A stretch of 64,000 nt of DNA from Clostridia bacterium (GCA_017416845.1 JAFQBA010000017.1:1-64000); one strand, 5' to 3'; positions 55,048 through 64,000 are shown, counted from the stretch's first letter. Program-made: numbers and translations. Notes: generated by a model not told the origin, from the sequence alone.

Positions 55048-55877
55048 TAAAATCAATTCAGATTCCTTACAATGAACTTTTTGAAACAAGATGCCGTCTG
55101 GCTCATGATGCAGGCTTTCGCCATATGGCGGTAAACTTTGCGGCACTTGACCACAAAACAAGCGACGAATGGAATGTTATGAGAGATGACATTGAAAAAA
55201 TTCTTGAAAAATATAATCTCAAATGTGTTCAGTCTCATCTTTACTATTACGACCTTAGAATTTCATCGGAAATAATTGATGAAGAAAGAGAAGAAGACAT
55301 AAAAGAAGGTATCAGAGTAACTGCCGAGCTTGGCGGTGACTGGTGTGTGTATCACCCAAGAACTGCAATAAATTCGGGCTATAAAACAAGCTCTGCCATG
55401 GAAGATAACAAAAAGGTTATAAGTACATATCTTGAAGCCGCCGTAAAGTATGGTACAGGGGTTGCTCTTGAAAACCTCCCCATTTTTGGTGGGATTGTTC
55501 CCCAAATGCCGTTTTTTACATCAAACTACGAAGACCTTATTACGCTTACCGACAGCTTTAACGACAAAAGAGTCGGTATTTGTTGGGACACAGGTCATGC
55601 AAACATGATGGATTTCAATCAGGCAAATGCCATAAAGGAAGTTGGCTCTCGGCTTAAATGCACTCATATTCACAATAACTTCAAACGTGAAGATTCCCAC
55701 ATGACACCCCTTGCCGGTGACATAAAATGGGATGAAGTTATGAAAGCATTTAAAGAAATTTCTTATGAAGGACCTTTCACCTGTGAAACCGGTACTCCCT
55801 ATACCAACGAAGAAGCAATGAGACTTTATATGAATTTTGACTATCAGGGTCTTGAATATCTTGAAAAACTAAATTAA
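55044..55877 (+). CDS. Sugar-phosphate isomerase/epimerase-like TIM barrel
   Basis: Xylose-isomerase-like TIM-barrel protein, 277 residues. Metal-binding motifs of the AP-endonuclease-2 superfamily are visible: VALENLP (Glu), ICWDTGHAN (Asp, His), CTHIHNN (His), DSHMTPLAGDIKWDEV and FTCETG (Glu). Family members epimerise or isomerise sugars and keto-acids. Translationally coupled to the regulator upstream. The substrate is presumably an intermediate of the surrounding pathway. Confidence 0.85.
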   Translation: MIKSIQIPYNELFETRCRLAHDAGFRHMAVNFAALDHKTSDEWNVMRDDIEKILEKYNLKCVQSHLYYYDLRISSEIIDEEREEDIKEGIRVTAELGGDWCVYHPRTAINSGYKTSSAMEDNKKVISTYLEAAVKYGTGVALENLPIFGGIVPQMPFFTSNYEDLITLTDSFNDKRVGICWDTGHANMMDFNQANAIKEVGSRLKCTHIHNNFKREDSHMTPLAGDIKWDEVMKAFKEISYEGPFTCETGTPYTNEEAMRLYMNFDYQGLEYLEKLN

Positions 55878-55916
55878 TTACGGCGAGAAAAAATATGGAT
55901 AAATTTGAATTTGTCT

Positions 55917-55959
55917 CTCCATTTACACAAGGACGAAAGGCTCCCTTGTGTAAATGGAG
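55917..55959. repeat. Inverted repeat, degenerate gut-Firmicute element
   Basis: Perfect 16-base arms (CTCCATTTACACAAGG, 55917-55932; complement at 55944-55959) followed by CTCACGAAGTGACTGAGGGA, a tail I associate with dispersed repeats in gut Clostridia. It lies inside the operon and could attenuate or process the transcript. Confidence 0.65.
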
Positions 55960-56008
55960 CTCACGAAGTGACTGAGGGATTGTTAATATTGTAATAACAG
56001 GAGTTACT

Positions 56009-57064
56009 ATGAATAAAGACAGAAACAAAATAAAGCAATATATAGGAAACATATATCAGATCGGCGGCACACGCCACTACAGACTAACCGATGGCAACAC
56101 GGACGGTTGTCGTTGTATTGATGTGAAAACCGGAAGCGGATTTGATTATACAGTGGTTTGCGATAGAGGTCTTGATATATCTCTTGCATCATACAAAGGA
56201 ATAAACTTAGTGCATCTTACAGATAACGCCGAAACAAATCCGGCATTTTATGATCCCCGGGACATAGAATGGTTGCGAACATTTTCAGCAGGACTGTTGA
56301 CCACATGCGGACCTACCAATTTGGGATCCCCATGTACAGACAATGGTGAAAATCTCGGTCAGCACGGAAGATGGTCAAGTCTTTCCGGCAAACAGATTTG
56401 TGACATGACTGATTTTGACGAAGGTAAAATTGAAATAAAAGGCAGACTGTCTGATTCGTTTTTATTTGGACACAAGCTTAAAATTGACAGAAAAATCAAA
56501 TCAGAATTTGGAAAATCGTCAGTGTTAGTAGAGGATAGAATAACGAACGAAGGAAGTCGAAGTATTCCACTGAATATTTTATATCACATAAATTTTGGAT
56601 ACCCTCTGCTTTGTGAAGATGCAACCGTTCATGTGCCATCAAGTAAATGTATGGGGTATGATGATTATACAAATGAAAGACTCGGCGAACAAGGAACAAT
56701 AAAAAGCCCTGATGGAGAAAACTCTGAAAAAAATTTCCTGCACACTTTCGATACAGAAGATGATATCACAACAGTGTGGATACACAATAAAAAACTCGCC
56801 GGCGGGCTTGCGGTATATATAAAATTTAACAATAAAAAAATGCCGTATCTTACTCAATGGGTGTTGGAAGATATAAAGGACTATGTGTTGGCACTGGAAC
56901 CGGCAAATGTACCATGTGAGCCTCGGAATGTGCTGAGAGAAAGAAATATGCTGCCTCATATTGAACCTGGTGAATCTGTTGAATTCATGGTGGAAATAGG
57001 CGTGATTGAAGGAAACAAAGATATTGAAAAGCACTTGGTAAAAAACAAGTTAAAAATAAATTAA
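56009..57064 (+). CDS. DUF4432 aldose-epimerase-like protein
   Basis: A 351-residue protein of the DUF4432 group, which has a galactose-mutarotase-like beta-sandwich fold. Typical segments: YTVVCDRGLDISLASYKGINL, FSAGLLTTCGPTNLGSPC, GQHGRWSS, ILYHINFGYPLL, and LALEPANVPCEPRNVLRE near the end. The His and Glu residues (GQHGR, NFGYP) are where mutarotase active-site groups would lie, but this has not been proven for the family. Start ATG after AGGAG. It likely prepares or equilibrates the sugar for the isomerases that follow. Confidence 0.85.
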   Translation: MNKDRNKIKQYIGNIYQIGGTRHYRLTDGNTDGCRCIDVKTGSGFDYTVVCDRGLDISLASYKGINLVHLTDNAETNPAFYDPRDIEWLRTFSAGLLTTCGPTNLGSPCTDNGENLGQHGRWSSLSGKQICDMTDFDEGKIEIKGRLSDSFLFGHKLKIDRKIKSEFGKSSVLVEDRITNEGSRSIPLNILYHINFGYPLLCEDATVHVPSSKCMGYDDYTNERLGEQGTIKSPDGENSEKNFLHTFDTEDDITTVWIHNKKLAGGLAVYIKFNNKKMPYLTQWVLEDIKDYVLALEPANVPCEPRNVLRERNMLPHIEPGESVEFMVEIGVIEGNKDIEKHLVKNKLKIN

Positions 57065-57080
57065 AGAGGAGAATAAAACA

Positions 57081-58460
57081 ATGATTAAATCTAAAGCTGC
57101 ATTTGTAGTGTATGGTGTTCACAAGGATGGCCTCAAAGACCCGGATGGCAATTTGTTTATTGATGAAAGCATAATTTCCAAATCAAAGGAAGCTCTCAAA
57201 AATGAGGGTGTCACTCTTTTGGAAGAAGAATTGATAATCGCAACAAAAAAAGAAGCACGCGACATTATCCTCCCCTTGGCAAAAGACGACAGCGTCGACA
57301 CCTTGGTGCTTTTTTCCGGCACATGGGTATGGGCTGCACACATGATTGGTGCAATCCGTGAGTTTGCCAAAACAGGCAAAGGAATTATAGTTTGGACTCA
57401 CGATGGTTCACAAGGCTGGCGACCCGTTGGTGGTCTTGTGCTTAGTGCCGCACTCAACGAAGTGAGCATCAAGCACAAATTTGTGTATGGCGGAACCGAT
57501 GATGCTAACAATGTAAAACGAGTAGCAAACTACTGCAAAGCTTCAGCTCTCAAAAAGAGTATGGAGCTCACTACACTTCGTGCATTTGGTGGACGTGGTA
57601 TGGGACAGACATGCGGTGTTGCCGATCCTTCACAGTGGATGCGTACATTTGGTATAGACATTGATACCCGCGACACATATGAACTCGTTGAAATAGCCAA
57701 AAACATTCCCCAAACCAAGGTTGATGAGATGTGTGACTGGATAGATAAAAACTTCAACACTCCGGTGGAACGTGTTGACGGAAATTTCCGTTCTATCCGT
57801 CTTTATCTTGCTCTCAAGGCTCTCAAAGAGCGTGACGGATTTGACTATTATACAATTCAATCTTTCCCCGGTATGGGTGACTACTATGCTGCCACTTGCT
57901 TTGCACAGAGTATGATGCTAAATGACGGAGTACCCACTGCAACATTATCCGACTTTAACACATGTCTCACGTCCATCATGATTATGGGACTGAGCAAAGA
58001 CCCCATATATTATGGTGATCTACAGCATGTAGATAAGAAAAATAATGAAATTAAAATCATCGGTGACGGTGCAGTTCCGCCTTGTCTTGCAAATGAAGCA
58101 GGCGTGAGCCTTGCAGGACACGGCATACCCACTGAAGGTGAAGCCGGCGGTCTTTCGATTGACTTGGTTTGCAAAAGCGGCAAAGGTGTACTTGCCCGTA
58201 TAAGCAGAATCAACGGAGAATTTAAAATAGTTGTTGTACGCTGCGAAGTATTCCAGCCCGATGCAAAAGAGCTTGATGCGCGTAGACACGAGTGCGGCAT
58301 TCCGTTCTGGCCTCACGCTTTCGTAAAGGTTGATGGTGATATTGGTGCTTTGGTTGAAAACTGGAACAACGAATACGGTTGCCTTGGTTATGGCGAAGAT
58401 TTGTATGATCAGATTGTAGAATTTGGTAATCTTATGGGAATAGAAGTGGTTACATTCTAA
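57081..58460 (+). CDS. L-fucose/L-arabinose isomerase-like protein, first copy
   Basis: Fold-level relative of FucI/AraA isomerases, 459 residues. It shows the Rossmann-like N-terminus (VVYGVHKDGLKDPDG), LVLFSGTWVWAAHMIGAI, a middle domain, and a C-terminal region with GHGIPTEGEAGG and RRHECGIPFWPHAFVKVDGD; candidate metal-binding Glu/Asp/His residues occur there (for example CRNN-like positions replaced by LSDFNTCLTS). It would convert an aldose to a ketose. Start ATG after GAGGAG. A second, diverged homologue lies at 59434, so the two may act on different sugars. Confidence 0.78.
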   Translation: MIKSKAAFVVYGVHKDGLKDPDGNLFIDESIISKSKEALKNEGVTLLEEELIIATKKEARDIILPLAKDDSVDTLVLFSGTWVWAAHMIGAIREFAKTGKGIIVWTHDGSQGWRPVGGLVLSAALNEVSIKHKFVYGGTDDANNVKRVANYCKASALKKSMELTTLRAFGGRGMGQTCGVADPSQWMRTFGIDIDTRDTYELVEIAKNIPQTKVDEMCDWIDKNFNTPVERVDGNFRSIRLYLALKALKERDGFDYYTIQSFPGMGDYYAATCFAQSMMLNDGVPTATLSDFNTCLTSIMIMGLSKDPIYYGDLQHVDKKNNEIKIIGDGAVPPCLANEAGVSLAGHGIPTEGEAGGLSIDLVCKSGKGVLARISRINGEFKIVVVRCEVFQPDAKELDARRHECGIPFWPHAFVKVDGDIGALVENWNNEYGCLGYGEDLYDQIVEFGNLMGIEVVTF

Positions 58461-58491
58461 TACATATTTATACCCTGCCACCAACGGAGCA

Positions 58492-59319
58492 TTATCCGAA
58501 CTTTACGGCTTTTGGAGATGCTCCGTATTTCTTTTTAAAAACTCTGCTGAAATAATTGTAATCGGCAAATCCGCACATTGAGGCAATTTCGCTTACGCTA
58601 AAATTCGTTTCGGTGAGAAGCTTTTTTGAATGTTCAAGCTGTTTATTTCTTATGAACGAAGACACGCCTATTCCGCTTTTTTCTCTGAAAATACCGTAAA
58701 GTGCAGTTCTGCTGATTTTCATGTGAGAGCAAAGTTTTTCAACGGTAACATCGGCAATGTTTTCATCAATAAATCTTTCGCATTCAATCATGGTTTTGTC
58801 GTCTTTGGGCATCATCATTTCGTTCAGCACAATGTAGCTTATGCAAGCCTCAAAAATTTTTGCCGCCGCCATAATATCATCATATTTTTTAAGCTTTATG
58901 GATTTTGATGCGGCAATAAATGTTTTTTCGTCAAGACCGTTTTCCTTGCAAAAATGATACACATTGTCTGACAAAACCTCCCTTGACGGCAGGTCGGATA
59001 TCTGACCGAACATTATGTAACCCAGAATTTTTCCGTTTTGTTTTATGGGCGCACAGCCTTCAACAAGCCCTGCATGGCAGGTGTAGATAATAAGCTCGCC
59101 GCTTTTTTTGCATTTATTGAAAATCTCCGTATCGTTTTTAAGGCATTTTTCAGACATTTGTGCGCTTCCTTTGACTTTGCGGCAGAAACTGCAATCATGA
59201 GGCGGATATGAAGCTATTATCTCACGGTTTTCATCAAAGATTATTATTTTTATTCCCGACATCTTGTAAAATGAAAGCAAAATGTCATTCAACCTTGAAA
59301 AATCAATTTTTAATTCCAT
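58492..59319 (-). CDS. AraC-family regulator with PocR sensor domain, second copy
   Basis: A second PocR-AraC regulator, 275 residues from the chosen ATG at 59319 (GGGATG upstream). The sensor domain keeps the Cys pattern (DCSFCRKVKG, EKCLKND, YTCHAGLVEGC) and the C-terminus the two HTH motifs (VTVEKLCSHMKISRTALYGIF; VSEIASMCGFADYNYFSRVFKKKYG). It is divergent from the second isomerase-kinase-aldolase operon and probably controls it. Its 3' end faces the first isomerase gene with no clear terminator between. Confidence 0.9.
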   Translation of the reverse strand: MELKIDFSRLNDILLSFYKMSGIKIIIFDENREIIASYPPHDCSFCRKVKGSAQMSEKCLKNDTEIFNKCKKSGELIIYTCHAGLVEGCAPIKQNGKILGYIMFGQISDLPSREVLSDNVYHFCKENGLDEKTFIAASKSIKLKKYDDIMAAAKIFEACISYIVLNEMMMPKDDKTMIECERFIDENIADVTVEKLCSHMKISRTALYGIFREKSGIGVSSFIRNKQLEHSKKLLTETNFSVSEIASMCGFADYNYFSRVFKKKYGASPKAVKFG

Positions 59320-59376
59320 CAAAATCATCCCAAATAATTGTACAAATTTACAAATTTTAAAACATATTTGTCTTTC

Positions 59377-59404
59377 ATTATAACACAAAAATAAATATAA
59401 TCAA
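59377..59404 (-). promoter_or_regulatory. Promoter of the second PocR-AraC gene
   Basis: Minus-strand TTGATT (59399-59404), 16-base spacer, TATAAT (59377-59382). It lies in the short divergent region before the second isomerase gene. Confidence 0.68.
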
Positions 59405-59433
59405 GATATAATTATACGGAGGTGTATATTACT

Positions 59434-60834
59434 ATGAAAAAACAAACCTTTGCTTTATATTTCGGTAACCGTGGCTTTATGCCCGCCGAGCTTATTGAAG
59501 GCGCACGTGAGGACATGGTGAAAGCCGTAACCGATGCAGGCTTTGATTATATTATGATGGACAAGGATGCAACCCGATACGGTGCAGTGGAAACCCGTGA
59601 CGAAGGCAGACTCTATGCAAAATGGCTCAAATCTCACGAAGGAGAATATGACGGCGTTATTCTTTGTATGCCAATTTTCGTGGACGAAAACGGTGCAATT
59701 GCCGCCCTTGAAAATGCCGGAGTGCCGATTCTGATGCAGGCATATCCCGATGAAATAGGAAAAATGGATTTTCAGCATCGCAGAGATGCTTTTTGCGGAA
59801 AATTTTCGGTAACCGATGTTTTTGAACAGTACAAGGTTCCCTACACGGTTATGAAGCCTCATGTTGTTCATCCGCTCTCTGCAGAGTTTACTCAAAACCT
59901 AAAGGATTTTGCCGCCATATGCCGAGTGGTTAACGGAATGAAAAAATTTACCATCGGATGCATAGGTGCAAGAACAACCGCCTTTAAAACCGTGCGTTTT
60001 GACGAGCTTACAATGCAAAGACACGGAATAAACGTGGAATGCTTTGACTTGTCGGAGCTTTTTGAATTTGTAAGAGCAAAGAAAGATGATGACGAAAAGG
60101 TTCTGGCAAAAAAAGAAGTCCTTGAAAATTATACTGATTTTTCAAATGTTCCCGAAGATAAAAAAATCATGCTTTCAAAAATAAGTGTTGTTATTGACGA
60201 ATACATCGAAACCTATCATCTTGATGCCATAGCCCTTCGTTGCTGGAACGAAATGGAAACATATCTGAGGGTTTGTCCCTGCGTTTTAATAAGCGAGCTA
60301 AATGACAGAGGCATCACCGCATCCTGCGAAATTGACATGTGTTCGGCAATCACAATGCGTGCGCTGTCTCTTGCAACCGGGGGTCCTTCGGCTTGTCTTG
60401 ACTGGAACAACAACTACGGCGACGATCCCGACAAGGTTATTCTTTTCCATTGCGGTTCAACTGCCCAAAAGCTTATGGCTCAAAGGGGCACGGTTACATC
60501 ACACAAAATGTTTGATAAAGGCGACCCCGGAAGCGGTTGGGGAACAAACGAAGGAAGAATTGCCGCCTTCCCCATGACCTATTCAAACTGCAAAACCGAG
60601 GACGGAAAAATTACAATATATTTCAGCGAGGGCAAATTCACCGGAGAGGAAATTGAAAAAGAATTTTTCGGATGCGGAGGCGTTGCACACATCGACAATC
60701 TTCAGGATAAGCTCCTGCGCCTTGCCCGTGGCGGCTTTAAGCATCACACCACAGTTGCAAACGGCAGTGTGAAAAATGTGCTTGAAGAAGCCTTCAAAAT
60801 ATATCTTGGTTATGATGTAGTAAGCATCGATTGA
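59434..60834 (+). CDS. L-fucose/L-arabinose isomerase-like protein, second copy
   Basis: Homologue of FucI-type isomerases, 466 residues: LYFGNRGFMPAELI at the start, VILCMPIFVDENGAIAAL, IGCIGARTTAFKTVRFDE, the ALRCWNEMETYLRVCPC segment (its Glu is a candidate metal ligand, as in WPEF/CWNE of FucI), and DWNNNYGDDPDKVILFHCGS with a further Asp/His. The ATG at 59434 lies nine bases after GGAGGTG. It precedes the kinase by 11 bases in a clear isomerase-kinase-aldolase series. Confidence 0.82.
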   Translation: MKKQTFALYFGNRGFMPAELIEGAREDMVKAVTDAGFDYIMMDKDATRYGAVETRDEGRLYAKWLKSHEGEYDGVILCMPIFVDENGAIAALENAGVPILMQAYPDEIGKMDFQHRRDAFCGKFSVTDVFEQYKVPYTVMKPHVVHPLSAEFTQNLKDFAAICRVVNGMKKFTIGCIGARTTAFKTVRFDELTMQRHGINVECFDLSELFEFVRAKKDDDEKVLAKKEVLENYTDFSNVPEDKKIMLSKISVVIDEYIETYHLDAIALRCWNEMETYLRVCPCVLISELNDRGITASCEIDMCSAITMRALSLATGGPSACLDWNNNYGDDPDKVILFHCGSTAQKLMAQRGTVTSHKMFDKGDPGSGWGTNEGRIAAFPMTYSNCKTEDGKITIYFSEGKFTGEEIEKEFFGCGGVAHIDNLQDKLLRLARGGFKHHTTVANGSVKNVLEEAFKIYLGYDVVSID

Positions 60835-60845
60835 GGTGAATTGAC

Positions 60846-62318
60846 ATGATAATTGGCGGTCTTGATGTTGGAACAACGGGTTGCAAGCTGACTTTGTATG
60901 ACCATGAGGGTGTTTTTTTGCATAATTCCTACAAGGAATATGATGTTAAACGCCACAGCGGAGAGCATGAAATTGATGCAGAGGCAATTTTTGAAGCGGT
61001 ATGTGATGTTATTCGTGATGCTGTTTCATATTATATGCCCGATGCAATCGGAGTTACAACCTTTGGCGAAACCTTTGCGGTGCTTGACGAGGATGACAGT
61101 GTTTTGCTTCCTTCAATGCTCTACACCGATTCCCGGGGAGCAGAGGAATGCCAACGGCTTACGCAAAGACTTGGTGAAAAAAGACTTATTGATATTTCGG
61201 GCGTGAAGCCTCATCACATGTACAGTCTTCCAAAGCTCATGTGGATAAAAAACAATTTGCCCCATGTTTTCTCAAAGATAAAACGGGTTTTGCTCATGGA
61301 AGATTACATCATATACAAACTCACCGGCAATGCCTGCATAGACTATTCTCTTGCCGCAAGAACAATGGCGTTTGACATACGAAAAAAATGCTGGAGTGAT
61401 GAAATTTTTGAAGCTGCACAAATTGACAAAGCTTTGTTTTCAAAACCTGTTCCGGCATTTAATATGGCAGGAGAAATAAAAGATGAAATAAAAGAAAAAC
61501 TTGGCATAAATGGAAATGTAAAAATTGTAAACGGAGCTCACGACCAAGTTGCCGCCTGCGTCGGAGCAGGCGTATTCAAACCGGGAATGGCAGTAGACGG
61601 CACGGGCACCGTGGAATGTGTGACACCGGTATTTGACTGCGTTCCCGAAAACGAAAAAATGTATGACGAAGGCTACAGCGTTGTGCCCTTTGTTTTTGAC
61701 GGAACATATGTTTGCTATGCTTTGTCTTTCACGGGAGGGGCGGTCATAAAGTGGTTTCGTGATAACTTTGCAAAAGAGAGTTCATACGCAAAGCTTGACT
61801 CTCTCATCCCCGACTCGCCCACCGGAATTCTTGTTATGCCCCATTTTTCGGGTGCGGCAAATCCTTATATGGACAGCCTTTCAAAGGCGGCAATGATAGG
61901 ACTTACTTTAGAGCACAAAAGCGAAGACCTCTACAAGGCTCTTATGGAGGGTGTGACATATGAGATTTTAACAAACATTGAACATTTAAAAGAATTCGGC
62001 ATAAATCCCGAAATGCTTTGTGCCACAGGTGGCGGTGCATTCTCTGAGGTGTGGATGCAAATTAAAGCAGATATTCTCTCCCGTCCCGTTGCATCTCTTG
62101 AATCAAAGGAGGCAGGCACAGCCGGTACTTGCATGATGACCGGCGTTGCGCTTGGAATATATAAAGACCTTTATGAGGCTAAAGAAAAATTTGTTAAAAT
62201 CAAAAAAATATATGAGCCAAATCCCGAAAATGCTTCTCTTTATGAGAAATTATATAACGCATATAAAAATATTTACAATAGCATAAGACCGATTATAAAT
62301 TTAACAGAGAAAAGGTGA
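60846..62318 (+). CDS. FGGY-family carbohydrate kinase
   Basis: Sugar kinase of 490 residues in the xylulokinase/rhamnulokinase/fuculokinase superfamily. The N-terminal phosphate-binding segment is GGLDVGTTGCKLTLYD, followed by TDSRGAEECQRL, the catalytic-Asp segment GAHDQVAACVGAG, and the ATP-site segment CATGGGAFSEVWMQIKADIL. It should phosphorylate the ketose made by the upstream isomerase. Start ATG after GAGGTG; four bases separate it from the aldolase. Confidence 0.92.
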   Translation: MIIGGLDVGTTGCKLTLYDHEGVFLHNSYKEYDVKRHSGEHEIDAEAIFEAVCDVIRDAVSYYMPDAIGVTTFGETFAVLDEDDSVLLPSMLYTDSRGAEECQRLTQRLGEKRLIDISGVKPHHMYSLPKLMWIKNNLPHVFSKIKRVLLMEDYIIYKLTGNACIDYSLAARTMAFDIRKKCWSDEIFEAAQIDKALFSKPVPAFNMAGEIKDEIKEKLGINGNVKIVNGAHDQVAACVGAGVFKPGMAVDGTGTVECVTPVFDCVPENEKMYDEGYSVVPFVFDGTYVCYALSFTGGAVIKWFRDNFAKESSYAKLDSLIPDSPTGILVMPHFSGAANPYMDSLSKAAMIGLTLEHKSEDLYKALMEGVTYEILTNIEHLKEFGINPEMLCATGGGAFSEVWMQIKADILSRPVASLESKEAGTAGTCMMTGVALGIYKDLYEAKEKFVKIKKIYEPNPENASLYEKLYNAYKNIYNSIRPIINLTEKR

Positions 62319-62322
62319 AAAA

Positions 62323-63243
62323 ATGTTAGTAAGCTTAAAGGAAATATTAAAGGTTGCACAAGCCAAAAAATGTGCCATAGGTTCTTTCAACACTCCCAAT
62401 CTTGCAAGCATGAGGGCGGTTATCGGTGCGGCTGAAGCACAAAAAATGCCAGTTATTATCATGCATGCACAAATTCACGAAGAGATGAACGTATGCAAGA
62501 TGGAAGAGATTGCCCCCATAATGCTTTTTATGGCAGAAAAAGCAAGCGTTCCTGTTTGCGTTCATCTTGATCACGGAACAGACATAGCCTATGTGAAAAG
62601 AGCCCTCGATTTAGGATTCACTTCGGTTATGTATGACGGCTCGGAGCTTGACCGCGAAATGAATTATGCCAATACTTCAATGGTTGTTGAAATGGCAAAA
62701 AAACACGGTGCCTCCGTTGAGGCGGAAATCGGCTCCATGGGCAAGCGTGAAGGCGGAGGAGCAGGCGGAGAAAGCATCTACACCGACCCCGACGATGCAA
62801 AAGACTTTGCCGAAAAAACCGGAATCGATGCCCTTGCCTGTGCATTTGGCACGGCTCACGGAATATATGCCAAAGAACCAAAGCTCGATTTTGACCGTCT
62901 GAAAAAAATCGGTCAGATGGTGAGTGTCCCCCTTGTTATGCACGGCGGAAGCGGTGTAAACCCTCGTGACTATATGAAATCCATTGAGCTTGGAATAAGA
63001 AAAATCAACTGCTATACCTACATGGCAAAGGCAGGCGGTGCAGAGGTTTCGGCTCTGAAAAAGGAAATGCTCTATCACGACATTGAGCTTGCCGCAACAA
63101 AGGCAATGATGGAAGATGCAAAAAAATCCATAGGATTTTTCTCAATGCCCCAAAGTCCGGAATTTGAAAAATATACTTGCGAAAATGCACCCGATGTTAA
63201 GGAGATTGTGAAAAGGGTTATACAAGCAATTGAAAATAATTGA
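62323..63243 (+). CDS. Class II ketose-phosphate aldolase
   Basis: Zinc-dependent aldolase of the FbaA/GatY/KbaY family, 306 residues. Metal and catalytic residues are present: VHLDHGTD (Asp, His), VEAEIG (Glu), FGTAHG (His) and MHGGSGV (His). It should split the phosphorylated ketose to dihydroxyacetone phosphate plus an aldehyde. The use of a class II FBA-type aldolase rather than a fuculose-phosphate aldolase makes fucose itself a less certain substrate. Start ATG after AAGGTG. Confidence 0.93.
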   Translation: MLVSLKEILKVAQAKKCAIGSFNTPNLASMRAVIGAAEAQKMPVIIMHAQIHEEMNVCKMEEIAPIMLFMAEKASVPVCVHLDHGTDIAYVKRALDLGFTSVMYDGSELDREMNYANTSMVVEMAKKHGASVEAEIGSMGKREGGGAGGESIYTDPDDAKDFAEKTGIDALACAFGTAHGIYAKEPKLDFDRLKKIGQMVSVPLVMHGGSGVNPRDYMKSIELGIRKINCYTYMAKAGGAEVSALKKEMLYHDIELAATKAMMEDAKKSIGFFSMPQSPEFEKYTCENAPDVKEIVKRVIQAIENN

Positions 63244-63276
63244 TACATATTTGCAGTTTATTTATACAAAAATTGC

Positions 63277-63305
63277 TTGAATATCTTCTCATAAAGTGTT
63301 ATCAT
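63277..63305 (+). promoter_or_regulatory. Promoter of the alpha-galactosidase-like gene
   Basis: TTGAAT (63277-63282), 17-base spacer, TATCAT (63300-63305) with TG one base upstream; about 46 bases before the start codon. It marks a new transcription unit after the aldolase. Confidence 0.7.
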
Positions 63306-63350
63306 CAATGTATGATTTTAAAATAATATGTACAAAGGAGAATTTTGTAT

Positions 63351-64000
63351 ATGTACGGACAGTTAAGAAATGAACCCTGGCAGCTCTGGAAAATAGCAAC
63401 AACCGACGATTTTGTTGACGGAGAGCTTCAGGCAGACGAAACAAAAGCAAGCTTAAAGAACGATAAATATGAAATTAATTCAGAAATTACCCATCAGGGA
63501 CATGGAGTGTATCTGAGAAAAGACACCATAAAAAACATCTCCGATAAAACTCTCACTTTCACACTTCTTCACCCTGTGTTCACCTTTGACGGCGGAGAAT
63601 ATGAAATTTACACCCAATATAACGGCTGGCAGAACGAAAGTCAGGGTCAGTGGCTTCCCCTTGTAACACAGGTTGTTGCCGCAACAGACTCTGTGCGTTC
63701 GGCTTCCGGCGCAGTGCCCTTTATGGCAATGTGGAACTGTCAGTCAAACCGTGGATATGCCTATCACTATATGCCCGATGCATCCTGGGAAATGAGAGCA
63801 AAAAGACATTATTTCCCCGGCGAAAACAGCTTTGTTGACATCGAAATCGGCATTGAGTCGTCAAACACTCACATAGAACTTGCTCCCGGTGAAAAATTTG
63901 AGCTTGGCGACATTTTGTTCTATGAATTTAAAAACAAGCTTGATATGGATGCGTGGAAGCTTCACCGTTATTGCATAGACACTTTCAGAGAAAGAAAGCT
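63351..64000 (+). CDS. Alpha-galactosidase-like (GH36-type) protein, N-terminal part
   Basis: Open frame of 216 codons running off the window end. It begins MYGQLRNEPWQLWK after AAAGGAG and has EIYTQYNGWQNESQGQWLPL, APFMAMWN-like AVPFMAMWNCQSNRGYAYHY and a beta-sandwich composition, resembling the N-terminal domain of GH36 alpha-galactosidases. The catalytic barrel would lie beyond 64000. Cleavage of alpha-galactosides, or a related linkage, could feed the adjoining sugar pathway. Confidence 0.65.
   Translation, partial: MYGQLRNEPWQLWKIATTDDFVDGELQADETKASLKNDKYEINSEITHQGHGVYLRKDTIKNISDKTLTFTLLHPVFTFDGGEYEIYTQYNGWQNESQGQWLPLVTQVVAATDSVRSASGAVPFMAMWNCQSNRGYAYHYMPDASWEMRAKRHYFPGENSFVDIEIGIESSNTHIELAPGEKFELGDILFYEFKNKLDMDAWKLHRYCIDTFRERK

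Overview
The window is a chromosomal segment around the replication origin of an AT-rich Firmicute of the class Clostridia, most likely an uncultured gut anaerobe. The evidence is the gene order dnaA-dnaN-yaaA-recF-remB-gyrB-gyrA, the presence of soj/spo0J and a separate noc-like gene, two copper-amine-oxidase-like 'stalk' proteins, strong AGGAGG-type ribosome binding sites, and consensus TTGACA/TATAAT promoters. No rRNA, tRNA, CRISPR array, transposase or phage gene was recognised. Species cannot be assigned from the sequence alone.

Layout. 0-6.3 kb: metallo-hydrolase, YqeG phosphatase, stalk protein, rpsU, then alaS-HIT. 6.4-10.3 kb: a ROK regulator, DegT aminotransferase and Gfo/Idh oxidoreductase operon between two MITE-like inverted-repeat elements. 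10.8-14.3 kb: polar amino-acid ABC importer (ATPase, permease with a large extra N-terminal domain, binding protein) and a tiny acidic lipoprotein carrying almost the same signal peptide. 14.4-16.5 kb: amidohydrolase and noc. 16.5-19.8 kb: creatininase-family enzyme, sensory-rhodopsin-transducer-like protein and creatinase-like M24 protein, with a divergent AraC regulator. 19.8-25.4 kb: ftsE-ftsX-M23 peptidase-ctpA-ROK run. 25.6-30.6 kb: PucR/CdaR-type regulator, serS, a small membrane protein, spo0J and soj with two parS-like palindromes. 30.9-34.5 kb: a heterodimeric ABC exporter on the plus strand.

34.5-36 kb holds the most unusual locus. Three tandem, divergent copies of a structured RNA gene of about 155-160 nt lie on the minus strand. 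Each has its own promoter (TTGATT-17 bp-TATAAT with an extended -10), a long closing stem, an apical loop that can pair with the segment just before the terminator (a pseudoknot), and its own intrinsic terminator. Paired segments covary between copies. A small SLOG/DUF1273-like gene begins immediately behind the last terminator. I do not recognise this RNA family.

36-45.2 kb is the origin: gyrA, gyrB, remB, recF, yaaA, dnaN, a candidate unwinding site with six DnaA-trios in the dnaA-dnaN gap, dnaA with a strong promoter, and a second DnaA-box cluster upstream. 45.2-49.7 kb carries dprA-topA-trmFO, reading towards the origin. 50-52 kb is an EF-G paralogue in which the usual catalytic histidine is phenylalanine; 52-54 kb is a second stalk protein. 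54-64 kb is a sugar-catabolic region: two PocR-domain AraC regulators, a TIM-barrel isomerase, a DUF4432 mutarotase-like protein, two fucose-isomerase-like proteins, an FGGY kinase, a class II aldolase, and the start of an alpha-galactosidase-like gene cut by the window end.
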